DNA of 64,000 nucleotides, taken from NCBI GenBank assembly GCA_020350825.1, contig CP070724.1, forward strand, positions 737,789 to 801,788, read 5' to 3'. Source of the stretch: Thermoplasmatales archaeon. Its GTDB lineage: Archaea > Thermoplasmatota > E2 > DHVEG-1. A program made the translations under genes and the position numbers. This document shows positions 16,007 to 25,991 of this stretch, one piece after another (the stretch's first letter is position 1; each line of letters begins with the position of its first letter). The notes under the pieces were generated by a model. The model made no database searches and had not been told where the DNA came from. It worked only from the letters and a program-made list of their open reading frames with translations.

Positions 16007-16351
16007 ATGAATATATATACGAAAAAAGAATACATAGAACTAGTGGCCATCAGGGAAACCAAAGCAAAATCTATATTACGTAAAAGCAAAAAAATTGACT
16101 CGTGGTTTATCTCTCATTATAGAATGAACCTTTATAGAGGATGCAATCATAACTGTGTATATTGTGATGGTCGATCAGAGGGATATTATGTAGAAAGGGA
16201 GTTTGGAAGAGATATTTCGGTGAAAGTAAACGCGATAGATGTTTCACGTAAGGAATTGAATCCAAAAGGAAAACGTACTCCTTTTAAGCGAAGTTTTATT
16301 ATGATAGGTGGGAGCGTGGGTGATAGTTATCAAAATGATAAAGGGTTGTAA
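16007..16351 (+). pseudogene. Truncated radical SAM protein
   Basis: This 114-aa protein carries the radical-SAM iron-sulfur motif CNHNCVYCDGR at about residues 46-56, as in the SPL/Rv2578c-like family, followed by KVNAIDVSRKEL and IGGSVGDSYQNDKGL. In full-length relatives this last region is about one third of the way in and continues for some 200 more residues. Here a stop follows at once, with no continuation in the other frames before the convergent gene. It is most likely a truncated, inactive remnant. Confidence 0.65.
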
Positions 16352-16425
16352 TATTACACATTTTTTAAAAATATCGTGAAAAACATTAGCTTTATATACT
16401 ATGAACGGTCAAGCATTAACACAGA

Positions 16426-16734
16426 TTATGGTGGGTTATAAAGAAGATAAATTTGAAAACCTGCAATAATTATTAATAAAATCGTTACAATTATCAATAT
16501 GAGTGTTAAAGAACCTAATCTTTTAGTTTGTTCATTTAATTTTTCATTTTGATCTATAAGTTTACTTGTCTGTGTATTTAATTCTTCAAGTAATTTTATA
16601 GGCACAATCTTTCTTTCTATTTCAAATTCTCGTTCTTCTTTGCACAGGAAACTCTGCTTATTATCAAAAATTATTAGTTGGATGAATTCAGAAAATAGTT
16701 GAGAAAAAAGAAAAAGGGTATTATTAATACCCAC
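16426..16734 (-). CDS. Small coiled-coil protein with C-terminal membrane helix
   Basis: This 102-aa protein has a hydrophobic N-terminal piece, a charged stretch (KEEREFEIERKIVPIKLLEE), a heptad-like Asn/Gln/Leu coiled coil (LNTQTSKLIDQNEKLNEQTK), and a C-terminal membrane helix (LGSLTLILIIVTILLIIIAG). The ATG overlaps the end of the C25 peptidase gene by 11 bp, so it may be translationally coupled. A later start is possible. Its topology is that of a tail-anchored protein. No family is recognised. Confidence 0.5.
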   Translation of the reverse strand: MGINNTLFLFSQLFSEFIQLIIFDNKQSFLCKEEREFEIERKIVPIKLLEELNTQTSKLIDQNEKLNEQTKRLGSLTLILIIVTILLIIIAGFQIYLLYNPP

Positions 16735-18628
16735 CTAGTTTTAAGCTTGGATCTCCTATAAGTATCGAACAATCAATGGTTTTTCTATCTATATTATCGT
16801 CGTTAACCCCGCCTACTATGTTGATATAATCTGTTATTGCCTGACTATGCATTTCTCCTACGATTTCCTTACTTTGATTGGCGTAGGCATTGAAGTGCTG
16901 TGTATCAAGAAAACCACTATATACTCCAGTAGTCCCTGGGCCGCTGATTCCATATCCAAGCGCAGAATATCCAATAGAAGCAATAGCTCCACCGCCTTTT
17001 CTTAATACCTGGACTGAACACCAATCATGAGGTACCCACTCATAATAATAAAATCGGCTTGTAGCGCCTTCACCCAAGCCAAAGAAGCTCAAAAATCCAT
17101 CTCTTTTAATGCCTACTAGAATGTTCGACAAGGTTACATTGAACATGGCGTTGTGGCATCCTCCCACATATACAAAAGGAGTTTTATCGCCATTTCTTAA
17201 CTTCCACGCATCAAAAATTTTAAAACCTGTAATCCATGAGTGTTCATGTGGAGGATGGGTCGACCATGATGAAGGATTACCATGACCTGCGAAAAAAAGA
17301 ATACCCGCACCATCATTGTAAGCACTTATAACATCTGAGACACCGTTCAAAGTTCCTAAAGATGCCCATAGTTTTTCGATAGAAAAACCAATGCCTTCTA
17401 ACCAATCTATTGCAACTTGATTCTCTATTTCTCCCTCATAGTATGAATCAGGCGATGGGGATGTATCTCCACCGATAAATACAGCTTTCTTGAACCACGA
17501 GTCGTCAGCAGTAGTCTCGTATGTAATGATCTTATTAATTACTCTGTCTACTTCAGACGAATATCTTAAGGGAATTCTACCTATGTGGACATCAGGATAG
17601 AAGTCCATCACGTCTTTATAAAGCCCTTTAAATTCTGCAAAAACGTCATTTCCATTGGAATCCCAATCATCAAAAACAGTTATATTTCCATCCAATTTAT
17701 AAATGTCTGCATAGTAGAGGTCACTAGCATATCCTGGTTCTGGATAAGTTGGATTAATATCTGCATTGTTGGTTACCCGCTCTGGTAAATCCCAACCAAG
17801 TGATTGACCTTTTCTACCGCCAAAAAGTAAAACATAGTCAATACCCCAATCCTCAATAGCGTCTTTGATGAACAATTTTATATCTTCAGGATCGTCACGG
17901 CCAGAGTACTCGGAATAAATATCTTCAACGGTCTTAACCGTTGTCTCTATCCCCATAGCATTTTTATGAGTTACCAATGCTTGAAGTTGTGTTTCAAACT
18001 TTTCAGGGGTTATAATAACCATATCATAGATATCAGGAAATATCACAGGGTTCTTTGGTGGTTGATATTTGACGTCAATGTCAATACTGTTTGCAACATA
18101 AATGGTGTTTTCTAATGGTGCATATTGAACCGGATAACATCGAACAGTCAGGTAGATAACATGATCATTATCTTCTAAACCAACACCTTTTCTAACAACA
18201 TACCTTTCTTCTGGATAGAGTTCACTACTAGAATAGACATTTTCATCTATTATATCTTTAGAAAGTTTTATGGATTCCATTTCACTAGCCAACAAAGGAA
18301 CAGGTTCTGGTGAAGGCATGATCTTTTTTGATAAAACTTGTTGGTTTATTTCAGAAAAAGTCACGGCTACATCATCAATCTTTGTTCCTAATGGAAATGT
18401 ATAAACCTTTGTTACAACTGGCAACATAGGTTTCCCGGTATCCAAAAGCATTGATGTTGCCTCCTTAAAATCTACAGTTAAATAACTATCTTCCTTTTTA
18501 AAAATGGGTGCTGAGAGCAACACAGATTCTTCGTTTAATAGTTTTTCATCTGATTCAGTTACGGCTACAGCTCCAAGTCCACTTAGGACTAATATAAATA
18601 CTGCCAGTATTGGCAAAATTTTTTTCAT
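16724..18628 (-). CDS. Secreted C25-family (gingipain-like) cysteine peptidase 1
   Basis: This protein of about 634 aa has a signal peptide (MKKILPILAVFILVLSGLGA). It has a propeptide-like N-terminal domain (about residues 40-195) and the C25 catalytic domain (YDMVIITPEKFETQLQALVT onward). The catalytic dyad is visible as His in FFAGHGNPSSW (about 449) and Cys in YVGGCHNAMFNV (about 491). It ends with DPSLKLGGY, so the usual C-terminal Ig or sorting domains are absent. The frame extends to an ATG at 18643, but that ATG precedes GGAGAGG, which serves the ATG at 18628. Role: extracellular protein degradation. It is the first of three paralogues. Confidence 0.9.
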   Translation of the reverse strand: MKKILPILAVFILVLSGLGAVAVTESDEKLLNEESVLLSAPIFKKEDSYLTVDFKEATSMLLDTGKPMLPVVTKVYTFPLGTKIDDVAVTFSEINQQVLSKKIMPSPEPVPLLASEMESIKLSKDIIDENVYSSSELYPEERYVVRKGVGLEDNDHVIYLTVRCYPVQYAPLENTIYVANSIDIDVKYQPPKNPVIFPDIYDMVIITPEKFETQLQALVTHKNAMGIETTVKTVEDIYSEYSGRDDPEDIKLFIKDAIEDWGIDYVLLFGGRKGQSLGWDLPERVTNNADINPTYPEPGYASDLYYADIYKLDGNITVFDDWDSNGNDVFAEFKGLYKDVMDFYPDVHIGRIPLRYSSEVDRVINKIITYETTADDSWFKKAVFIGGDTSPSPDSYYEGEIENQVAIDWLEGIGFSIEKLWASLGTLNGVSDVISAYNDGAGILFFAGHGNPSSWSTHPPHEHSWITGFKIFDAWKLRNGDKTPFVYVGGCHNAMFNVTLSNILVGIKRDGFLSFFGLGEGATSRFYYYEWVPHDWCSVQVLRKGGGAIASIGYSALGYGISGPGTTGVYSGFLDTQHFNAYANQSKEIVGEMHSQAITDYINIVGGVNDDNIDRKTIDCSILIGDPSLKLGGY

Positions 18629-18940
18629 ATTTTTCCTCTCCATTTTATTATAAATTATATTATAAGTATAAGATAATATACTAGATAAAGTTTGTCATTA
18701 GGATTTTGTACGAAATTGTAAAACATTTTCAAACAAAAGCTGTAATGTATAATATTGTGGATAAGTTTTCCAATAGACGTATTTATAAAATATTTAGTTA
18801 ATAATGGAAAGTCCAAACTAGTAATAACAGATAATGTAAATAGTCCATGGGATAAAATGTTTCGGCATCTACTCATATTTTAAAATATGATGGCAAATTA
18901 GTATTATAAACTAATTTTATTCTTAAAATAATGGAAAAAT
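18629..18940. promoter_or_regulatory. Promoter region of C25 peptidase 1, with possible operator
   Basis: No convincing gene is present in this 312-bp gap. At 18705-18724 TTTGTACGAAATTGTAAAAC resembles ATTGTACAAAATAGTAAATG at 22641-22660, in the divergent region beside the Lrp-like regulator. A weaker match (TTGTATATGTAAAAA, minus strand) lies upstream of C25 peptidase 2. AT-rich TATA-like stretches are close to the start. Confidence 0.35.
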
Positions 18941-20422
18941 TTATTCGTATCCGCCTATCTTCAAGCTTGGATCACCAAATAGGGCCCATGACTCTACAAC
19001 CTGGGCATCGATCCATGAGTCACTAACTGCCCGCCATGAATCACTATTTACCTGGGTATTCCATTGTACTGGGTATGTATTAACATACCATTTTATTGCT
19101 GCAGTCCAAGTATCCCCAAGAATATCAATATTGTTCTGTCCATATTGCTTAAAAAACTCTACTTCAAGTTCATTGACTCCGCCCATTCTGGACCCTTTAT
19201 CTTCTCTTATACATCCAAGACCAGTATTTCCTATGGTTGCTATAGATCCGCCACAAATTTTCCGTGTTAATCTCCAGCCCAAACACTCAAGAGTCCCCTC
19301 CATATGCTTTCGAGTAGTTTTATTAAACATTTTAAAAACTGATACATCGAACTGGAGGCAATGACATCCACTGAGGACAACAATTGGTAGCATATATCTG
19401 TTTCTTAGCCTATGTACACTCCATACCGTTAAACCAATAATAAGTCTCTCCCCATATGGCGCATAAGTACCCCACATTTGAGGGCTTCCATGTCCTACAA
19501 AATATACAAATCCACTTCCTCTACTGAACGCTTTTATAACATCAGATTGCCTCCTAAACGTTCTATCTGAAGTGTAGAATCTATATGAGTTGAAACTTTT
19601 CATATTACCTATTGCAAGATCACCAAAATATTCTCCTTCATATGCGGGGATTGAGCTTAAACTCTCATATCCAACCAAAAATTGATTCGTATATTTTGGC
19701 ATAGTGTCCCCAGCAAACACAAGCATGTCATAAAACCATGTTTGACCATAGGTATTGGTTTCATAATTGATGATCTTGTCAACCATTATTTTTACTTCTA
19801 TTTTATTTCTACAAGGAAGTCGTCCAACTGCAACGTCCGGACTCAAATCTATGTCTTTGTCTTCTGGTTCCTTTCCATAACACCACTCACCATACAGACC
19901 GTCTCCATCAGAATCCCAACTTGAAAAGTTACCTTCTGAATCATAGATGTCTGCATAATAGAGATCACTAATGTAATGAGATTCCAATATATTCTCCATA
20001 TTTACATATCTGACTGGAAGATACCACGATGGGAATTGCCCTTTTTTACCACCAACCAAAAGAACATATTCTATTCCCCATTCTTCAATAGCTATTTTTA
20101 TAAAATATTTGATTTTCTCCGCGTCATCTCTACCTTGCAAATACATTTCCCCATATAGCTCTGATAAAGTAATAATATAGGTAGAAACACCAAATTTCTC
20201 TTTATGAGCTACTAGTGGAATTAGCTCTTCTTTAAATTTCGTGGGGGTTATTATAAGGAGTTCGTAGGTGAGATCTTTATTAAAAATTTGAGTTTGATAT
20301 GTATCCTTCGAAGTTTGATCAATTTTTTTATTTTCTGCATTAATTGTTGGAACTACCGTTACTCCAATAAATAAAAGTACTGTTATACACACCAACATTT
20401 TATTTTTGATATTCTTTTTCAT
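18941..20422 (-). CDS. Secreted C25-family cysteine peptidase 2, without propeptide domain
   Basis: This 493-aa protein has a signal peptide (KMLVCITVLLFIGVTVVPTI). Only about 25 residues separate it from the catalytic domain (YELLIITPTKFKEELIPLVA), so the roughly 150-residue propeptide-like domain of its two paralogues is missing. The catalytic residues are present: His in VYFVGHGSPQMWGTY and Cys in VVLSGCHCLQFDV. It ends in FGDPSLKIGGYE. It may need another factor for zymogen control, or be active on export. It lies between the two longer paralogues on the same strand, each with its own promoter-like gap. Confidence 0.88.
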   Translation of the reverse strand: MKKNIKNKMLVCITVLLFIGVTVVPTINAENKKIDQTSKDTYQTQIFNKDLTYELLIITPTKFKEELIPLVAHKEKFGVSTYIITLSELYGEMYLQGRDDAEKIKYFIKIAIEEWGIEYVLLVGGKKGQFPSWYLPVRYVNMENILESHYISDLYYADIYDSEGNFSSWDSDGDGLYGEWCYGKEPEDKDIDLSPDVAVGRLPCRNKIEVKIMVDKIINYETNTYGQTWFYDMLVFAGDTMPKYTNQFLVGYESLSSIPAYEGEYFGDLAIGNMKSFNSYRFYTSDRTFRRQSDVIKAFSRGSGFVYFVGHGSPQMWGTYAPYGERLIIGLTVWSVHRLRNRYMLPIVVLSGCHCLQFDVSVFKMFNKTTRKHMEGTLECLGWRLTRKICGGSIATIGNTGLGCIREDKGSRMGGVNELEVEFFKQYGQNNIDILGDTWTAAIKWYVNTYPVQWNTQVNSDSWRAVSDSWIDAQVVESWALFGDPSLKIGGYE

Positions 20423-20512
20423 CCTTTCCCTATAGGAGTGGTAATATATTATATAGTTTATATATTTTTACATATACAATAAATTTGAATATTTCAGATA
20501 ACCTAGCATCAA

Positions 20513-22516
20513 TCAATTAGGATATCCTCCTATTTTCAGACTTGGATCTCCAAGTAACGCCCATTCTTCAACAACTTTAGCATCCCATTGAAAATCCATA
20601 CCTGGATATGTATCAAGGTATTTGTTTATTGCGCCCCCCCATACTTCTCCAAGAATGCCACCACTTTTATTAAATGTGTCGTAAAAACATCTCTCAAGAT
20701 ATCCACCATAGGCTTCAACACAATCTGGTTCATTCACCCCATCACCATCTCTATCGCCATATTCCCATCCTGCTTCATAACCAAGACCAGTATTCCCTAT
20801 GGTAGCAATAGAACCGCCACCAATCTTACGGGTAAGATGCCAACTCCAACATTCGGGAACTGGTAAACCATGTGTCCACATAAATGGTTTTTTTAACAAA
20901 GTGGCAATTAATGATACGTTAAACTGGCTGTTATGACAACCACCAACAACACATACAGGTAGTTTTCCACCATTTCTAAGTATAGGGAAGTCGTAAATAC
21001 TTATACCTCCATCCAAAATCAAATGATCAAATTCACCGGGCCAACCGGTGTTCCAATTTCCAGGGTGGGCATGCCCATCAAAAAAAAGATGGCCACAGCC
21101 AGCATTTATCTCTCGTTTAATATTTGTTGTTAATGGTGTATAATCGGGATTAATATATCGGTTAGATCCATAAAGTTTTATAGGTTCAAAATCAAGCATA
21201 TATGACAATGCTTTATCACATATTAATTCGCCTTCAATATAATTCGTTCCAGTATCATTAAAGGGATCACCACCACTAACAACCATTTTATTATACCAGG
21301 ATGGATCAGCAGGTGTACTTTCGTATTTAATTATTTTATTGACTATTATTTAGACTTCGAAGTTGTTTCTACAAGCCAACCTTCCAACATAGACATCTGG
21401 ATAAAAATTTATGGTATCCTTATCATCACCAAGCCCCGACCACTTGGCAAAGATACCATCTTCATTGGAATCCCAATTTGAAAAATTACCCTCGCCATCA
21501 TATATATCTGCGTAGTACAAATCACTAATGAACCCTGGGTCATAGATTTCTTCGTTTTCTTTTAGATTTGAATATCGTACCGGTAGATGCCAATCTTTTG
21601 TACCCTGATTCTTATCGTCTCTTGGATTTCCCCACAAAAGTGATTTCAAACCACCAACCAAAAGCACATAGGTTATGTTCCAAGTTTCCTTAGCATATTT
21701 GATGAAATATTTGATCTGCTCAGGTCTGTCTACACCACTATACTCCTTATATATATCTCCAGTTATTTTGAGTGTGGTAGGGACATTATGATTATTCTTA
21801 TGATCGACCAGTTTTTGCAAATCATCAGAAAACGTTTTTGGAGTAATAATCACCAAGTCATATATACTATTTGTTGGGAATGGACTTGTCTTAGGTTCTA
21901 TATAGGTAATTGTTAGAGCAAGGTCTTCAACATATTGTATAATATTTGTCGCTGGGCTATAACGTACTGGATAAACCCTTATATTGCAGAAAGTTTTATG
22001 TTCGTTGTTTTCATTAAGCCCTCCACCTGTATAAAAGCTAAACCAGTTCTTAGGATATAATTCATTAGAGTTGTAGATGGTTTCATCCATTTCGCATTTT
22101 AAGACGTTTTTTTCCATACCTCGTATAACAGGCGGAGGAGCAGGTACAATCTTTTCTGATAAAACCATGCTTTTAACTTCCTGAGTTTCATAATCAATAT
22201 TAACAATTTTTGTCCCAAATGGAAAACTCATCGTTCTAGTATAAATAGGTAGTATTGGTTTGCCTGCATGACATAAACGTGCGTTTGCACCTTCAATATT
22301 TAATTCTACATATGAATCTCTTTCGATAACATCTGGTTCTAAAAATTGTAGATTCACGGTTGCATATTGATCATTGATTTTTATGTGCGATGTTGAGGAT
22401 AAGATTGGTTCTGGATTTTCGATTAGATTATTCTCTTCTGCTTCAGGTAAGGCAACAGCCCCAAGGCTATTAAGAGCTAAAATTCCTGCGAACAATAATG
22501 GCAACACCTTCTTCAT
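20513..22516 (-). pseudogene. C25-family cysteine peptidase 3, interrupted by one in-frame stop
   Basis: Two open segments (22516-21350 and 21286-20513) are in the same frame, separated by a single TAA at 21350-21352 and a short stretch reading IIVNKIIKYESTPADPSWYN. Paralogue 2 has VKIMVDKII at this place, so one Lys codon (AAA) appears mutated to TAA. The first segment has the signal peptide and propeptide-like domain (388 aa). The second has the catalytic His (FFDGHAHPGNW) and Cys (VVGGCHNSQFNV). In this copy the His motif reads GHAH rather than GHG. It is either a recent nonsense pseudogene or expressed by readthrough. Confidence 0.85.
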
Positions 22517-22594
22517 ATTTTTACTCCCAATCTTATATGTATCGGTAATTTAATATGTGTATAAGTTTTTTTAAATTCTTACAAACACCTTGTC

Positions 22595-22660
22595 ATTTGT
22601 ATAATTGTATATCGATATATATAAGAACTTTTATTAAAAAATTGTACAAAATAGTAAATG
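22595..22660. promoter_or_regulatory. Divergent promoter between C25 peptidase 3 and Lrp-like gene
   Basis: The intergenic region has ATATCGATATATATAAGAAC (a strong TATA-like stretch) and, at 22641-22660, ATTGTACAAAATAGTAAATG. The latter motif recurs upstream of C25 peptidase 1. It is a plausible operator for the divergently encoded tandem Lrp-type regulator; this is inference from position and repetition. Confidence 0.4.
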
Positions 22661-22670
22661 TTTTTAATTA

Positions 22671-23660
22671 ATGAATACTATGTACAATTTCATGATTAAA
22701 ATTGATCTAAAAGATAGGAAAATATTATATCAATTAGATATAGATTCAAGACAACCTTTATCAACAATTGGAAAGAAAGTCGGGTTACCTAAAACTGTAG
22801 TGGCTTATAGAATAAACAAACTTAAAGAAAAAGGTATAATAAAAAGTTTTTATACAGTTATTGACGCTTTTAAATTAGGCTACACCAGTTTGAGATTCTA
22901 CTTGACTTATCAATATACAACTCCTGAAATCGAAAAAGAAATAGTTGATTATTTTAAAAAAAATAAACATACCTGGTGGCTAGGCACATTTGAAGGAAGA
23001 TTTGATTTAGCAGTTATTATGTGGGTAAAAGATCTTAACGACTTTTATTCTTTCTGGAAAAAAACTCTAAAGAAATTTCGATATTATTTTCAAGAACAAG
23101 TTTTTTCTCTCTATGTTATGTTGTATCTTTATAGATATTCGTATTTATTAGAAGACTATGTTGAATCTGATAGAACAAAGTTTGAAATTACAGGAGGGGG
23201 AAAGAAAGTAAAAACCGATGATTTAGATTTTCATATATTAAAATTAATGGCCGAGAATGCAAGAATGCCAGTAACAAAGATTGCTAAAAATCTTAATTCA
23301 ACGGTTACAGTAATAAATTATAGAATAAAAAAATTAATGAGATTGGGTGTAATTCAAGGATTTAGAGTTAATTATGATTTTTCAAAATTAGGTTATCAAT
23401 GGTTCAAACTAGATATTGATCTTAAAGAGTATGAAAAAAAAGAACAGATTATCGATTATATAAAATCCAATCCACATTTAATAATAATAGATGAATCGGC
23501 AGGTGTCTCTGATTTGGAATTAGAATTTCATTTAGAAAGCTTAAATAAATTACATGATATTATGGAGGATATCATTGCCAAATTTCCCAACGTCGTAAAG
23601 AATTATAGATACATTTATGCTGTAAAAGTTCACAAAATGCATTATATGCCTGAAGAATGA
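22671..23660 (+). CDS. Tandem-domain Lrp/AsnC-type transcription regulator
   Basis: This 329-aa protein has two complete Lrp-like halves. The first has the HTH LKDRKILYQLDIDSRQPLST with TVVAYRINKLKEKGIIKSFY, then a RAM-like domain. The second starts near residue 182 (DDLDFHILKLMAENARMPVT; VTVINYRIKKLMRLGVIQGF) and ends in a second RAM-like region. Normal Lrp proteins are about 150 aa, so this is a fusion or tandem duplication. It is transcribed away from the C25 peptidase cluster and may control it in response to amino acids or peptides. An internal Met at 22692 is an alternative start. Confidence 0.85.
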   Translation: MNTMYNFMIKIDLKDRKILYQLDIDSRQPLSTIGKKVGLPKTVVAYRINKLKEKGIIKSFYTVIDAFKLGYTSLRFYLTYQYTTPEIEKEIVDYFKKNKHTWWLGTFEGRFDLAVIMWVKDLNDFYSFWKKTLKKFRYYFQEQVFSLYVMLYLYRYSYLLEDYVESDRTKFEITGGGKKVKTDDLDFHILKLMAENARMPVTKIAKNLNSTVTVINYRIKKLMRLGVIQGFRVNYDFSKLGYQWFKLDIDLKEYEKKEQIIDYIKSNPHLIIIDESAGVSDLELEFHLESLNKLHDIMEDIIAKFPNVVKNYRYIYAVKVHKMHYMPEE

Positions 23661-23867
23661 AGAAATTTTCTTCAAACTTTCCTCAATTATTTCGTTCCAA
23701 TCTTCTATGATGCTGTTTAAAACTATTAACTCTCCATTATGTTGAACCTAACCAAAAGTTTTGTGTGATATAAAAGATAAATATTTCTGAAAAAACAAAA
23801 AAAATATTAAAAGGATATAATCAAATATAACAAACTATATTCCAGATACTATAAAAACGGGATTCAC

Positions 23868-24737
23868 ATGAAAGCTATATCCTTTGCTCCAGGGCACATA
23901 TCAGGTTTTTTTGAACCAATATATAGAGGAAATGATGCCGACAGATCAGGTTCTCGTGGTTCTGGTATCAATGTATCTCTTGGAGCCTTTAGTGATATAA
24001 CAATTGAAAGTTCTTTAAAACAGAGTATTGATATATATATAAACAACAAAATATCAAGAGCTCCCGTTACAAAATTAGCAATTAAACGTTTAATTGAAAA
24101 TACTCCACTAAATGTCATAGTAAACACCAAACTAGACCTTCCTGTAGGTCAAGGATTTGGTATGAGCAGTGCAGGTGCCCTAAGTGCAACAACAGCACTT
24201 GCAAGGTTGCTAAAAATACCAAAAGAACATGCAATTAAAACGTCACATTATGCAGAGGTACAATTGGGTACTGGTCTTGGGGATGTAATAGCAAGTAGTT
24301 TCGGCGGTATTGAAATCAGAAGAGAGGCAGGACTACCTCCTTGGGGCACGATAGAGCATATCCCTGGAAAGTATGAAGTGGTTTTATGTGTCGTAGGGGG
24401 AAAGATTGACACAAAAAAAATACTATCTGACTCTGCAAAAATAAATGAAATCTCTTCTTACGGAAGATATTGCATCAAAAAAATACTTGAAAATCCATCT
24501 ATAAAAAACTTTTTTTCATTATCACAGATGTTTACAATGAAAACAGGTCTTGCAGATAAAAAGGTCCTGAAAGCCATTAAATCTGCAAATCGTCATGGCA
24601 TGGCAAGTATGTGTATGTTAGGCAATTCTGTGTTTGCCATTGGCGATACAAACATGCTACGTGAAACACTCTCGGTATTTGGAAAAACATATGTCTGCAC
24701 CGTAGACAGATATGGGGCCCAAGTTTTAAAAGAATAA
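23868..24737 (+). CDS. Pantoate kinase (archaeal GHMP kinase)
   Basis: This 289-aa GHMP-superfamily kinase has the N-terminal APGHISGFFEP, SRGSGINVSLGA and the ATP-binding motif PVGQGFGMSSAGALSATTAL (near residues 92-111), matching archaeal pantoate kinase (PoK). It phosphorylates pantoate in the archaeal CoA route, upstream of the phosphopantothenate synthetase and CoaBC. The length fits the family. It is monocistronic and convergent with the MgtE/PhoU block. No CoA-synthesis neighbours are adjacent; coaBC is about 10 kb away. Confidence 0.88.
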   Translation: MKAISFAPGHISGFFEPIYRGNDADRSGSRGSGINVSLGAFSDITIESSLKQSIDIYINNKISRAPVTKLAIKRLIENTPLNVIVNTKLDLPVGQGFGMSSAGALSATTALARLLKIPKEHAIKTSHYAEVQLGTGLGDVIASSFGGIEIRREAGLPPWGTIEHIPGKYEVVLCVVGGKIDTKKILSDSAKINEISSYGRYCIKKILENPSIKNFFSLSQMFTMKTGLADKKVLKAIKSANRHGMASMCMLGNSVFAIGDTNMLRETLSVFGKTYVCTVDRYGAQVLKE

Positions 24738-24753
24738 AAAATTTGTTTTAAAA

Positions 24754-25335
24754 TTATATCTTGTTTGATTTACCCTTTGCAAGATCTACAAGATGTTTTT
24801 CTCCATCCTCAGGTCCTTTTGCAAATAGGATATCATGAGGATCAACTTTTGTGTTTTTATTTGGACCGTATATCCACTTATCCTTATGTCGCATCGCTAT
24901 CACCATCATCCCTGTTTCACTAGCAAGTTTGAGTTGTCCCAATGTCTTTCCACATAATATAGACTGAGATTCAACTTCTACTCGAGTAAATACAACATCA
25001 GATTCACGAATGCTCATCTTGAGTATAGGATGGGATTCTACATCTCTAAGTTCTACGTCAGCTATCTCTTGAGCAGCATCAGCTATCTGCTCTCCAGCAT
25101 GTGCAATTCTCAAAAGTGTAAGAGCATCGTCTATGTTGTGCTTTCCCTTTTTAACATCTTCTAAAGATTTTTTTTGAAGGGTTCTGTAAAGATTATCAAC
25201 TAAATTCTCTAAATCATATACTTCTTCCGCAATTGTCTTATTATCATATAATACTGAAGAATAGGCAAGATCTACCATCAATTCTGATTTATCTTTTATC
25301 TCTAGAACAATATCTTCAGCTGTTTTATCTATCAT
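24754..25335 (-). CDS. PhoU-like/TrkA-C protein, regulator of MgtE-type transporter (1)
   Basis: This 193-aa protein has an N-terminal PhoU-like helical domain (IVLEIKDKSELMVDLAYSSV, IAEEVYDLENLVDNLYRTLQ) and a C-terminal TrkA-C (RCK-C) ligand-binding domain (LKLASETGMMVIAMRHKDKW, DILFAKGPEDGEKHL). The start overlaps the stop of the next gene upstream (ATGA-type overlap). It is the last gene of a four-gene operon with two MgtE half-transporters. Likely role: cytoplasmic gating or sensing for divalent cation transport. Confidence 0.85.
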   Translation of the reverse strand: MIDKTAEDIVLEIKDKSELMVDLAYSSVLYDNKTIAEEVYDLENLVDNLYRTLQKKSLEDVKKGKHNIDDALTLLRIAHAGEQIADAAQEIADVELRDVESHPILKMSIRESDVVFTRVEVESQSILCGKTLGQLKLASETGMMVIAMRHKDKWIYGPNKNTKVDPHDILFAKGPEDGEKHLVDLAKGKSNKI

Positions 25336-25991
25336 TCTAACACCCTCAACTGTCCCTTTAAAAATTTATTGAGATCTTCATAACCAGCATCTGTACCTCT
25401 TACAATCAACCAGTCTTCAGCTTTGATGCTTGTATCGGATTGAGGATTATATATCCAACATTCTCCACGACGTATTGCAATTATTCTCATCCCCGTCTCA
25501 GATTCTATTTTAAGATCGCCTATTTTTTTATCGCATGCTCTTGATTTTGCTAATACTTCAATTCTAAATATCTTCTCATCAGCTTTGCTTAATAACTTTG
25601 GTAAAATCGGTCTAGTTTTTTCCTTGAGTGTTAAAAGATTTGCGATGTCTCCCGCAGCATTTGAAATGCTTTCAGCCGCTTCCGCAATTTGCAGAATGCC
25701 TGCTAGCTGTTCAGCATCTTCCTTAGTTCGAGCAGCCATCATAGAAATCATCCTAATATCGTAGTTCATCTTGTCCATTCGCACCTCCAAATATTTGACC
25801 TCTTCGGCTATCTCATCGTTATCTAAAAGAACTGCAGAATATGCTAGGTCAATAATAAGTTCAGAGATATCTTTCATCTCTGTTAAGAGTTCTTTGACAG
25901 TCGTAGGTTCATATTCAATCTCAGTGAATTCCTCTTTTTTCCACTTTGGTGTTCTTTGTAATCTTCCAAAAATACTTTTTCTTTTCATCAT
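25332..25991 (-). CDS. PhoU-like/TrkA-C protein, regulator of MgtE-type transporter (2)
   Basis: This 219-aa paralogue of the downstream gene has a PhoU-like N-terminal domain (VKELLTEMKDISELIIDLAY, EVKYLEVRMDKMNYDIRMIS) and a TrkA-C domain (LKIESETGMRIIAIRRGECW, DWLIVRGTDAG). A basic N-terminal extension (MKRKSIFGRLQRTPKWKKEE) is extra. It overlaps its neighbours on both sides by 4 bp, so it is translationally coupled within the operon. Likely partner of the two membrane subunits. Confidence 0.85.
   Translation of the reverse strand: MMKRKSIFGRLQRTPKWKKEEFTEIEYEPTTVKELLTEMKDISELIIDLAYSAVLLDNDEIAEEVKYLEVRMDKMNYDIRMISMMAARTKEDAEQLAGILQIAEAAESISNAAGDIANLLTLKEKTRPILPKLLSKADEKIFRIEVLAKSRACDKKIGDLKIESETGMRIIAIRRGECWIYNPQSDTSIKAEDWLIVRGTDAGYEDLNKFLKGQLRVLE

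Noticed and set aside
18655..18876. 73-aa minus-strand frame between two C25 genes.
   Set aside because: No ribosome binding site, unconvincing composition, and it lies over the promoter region.
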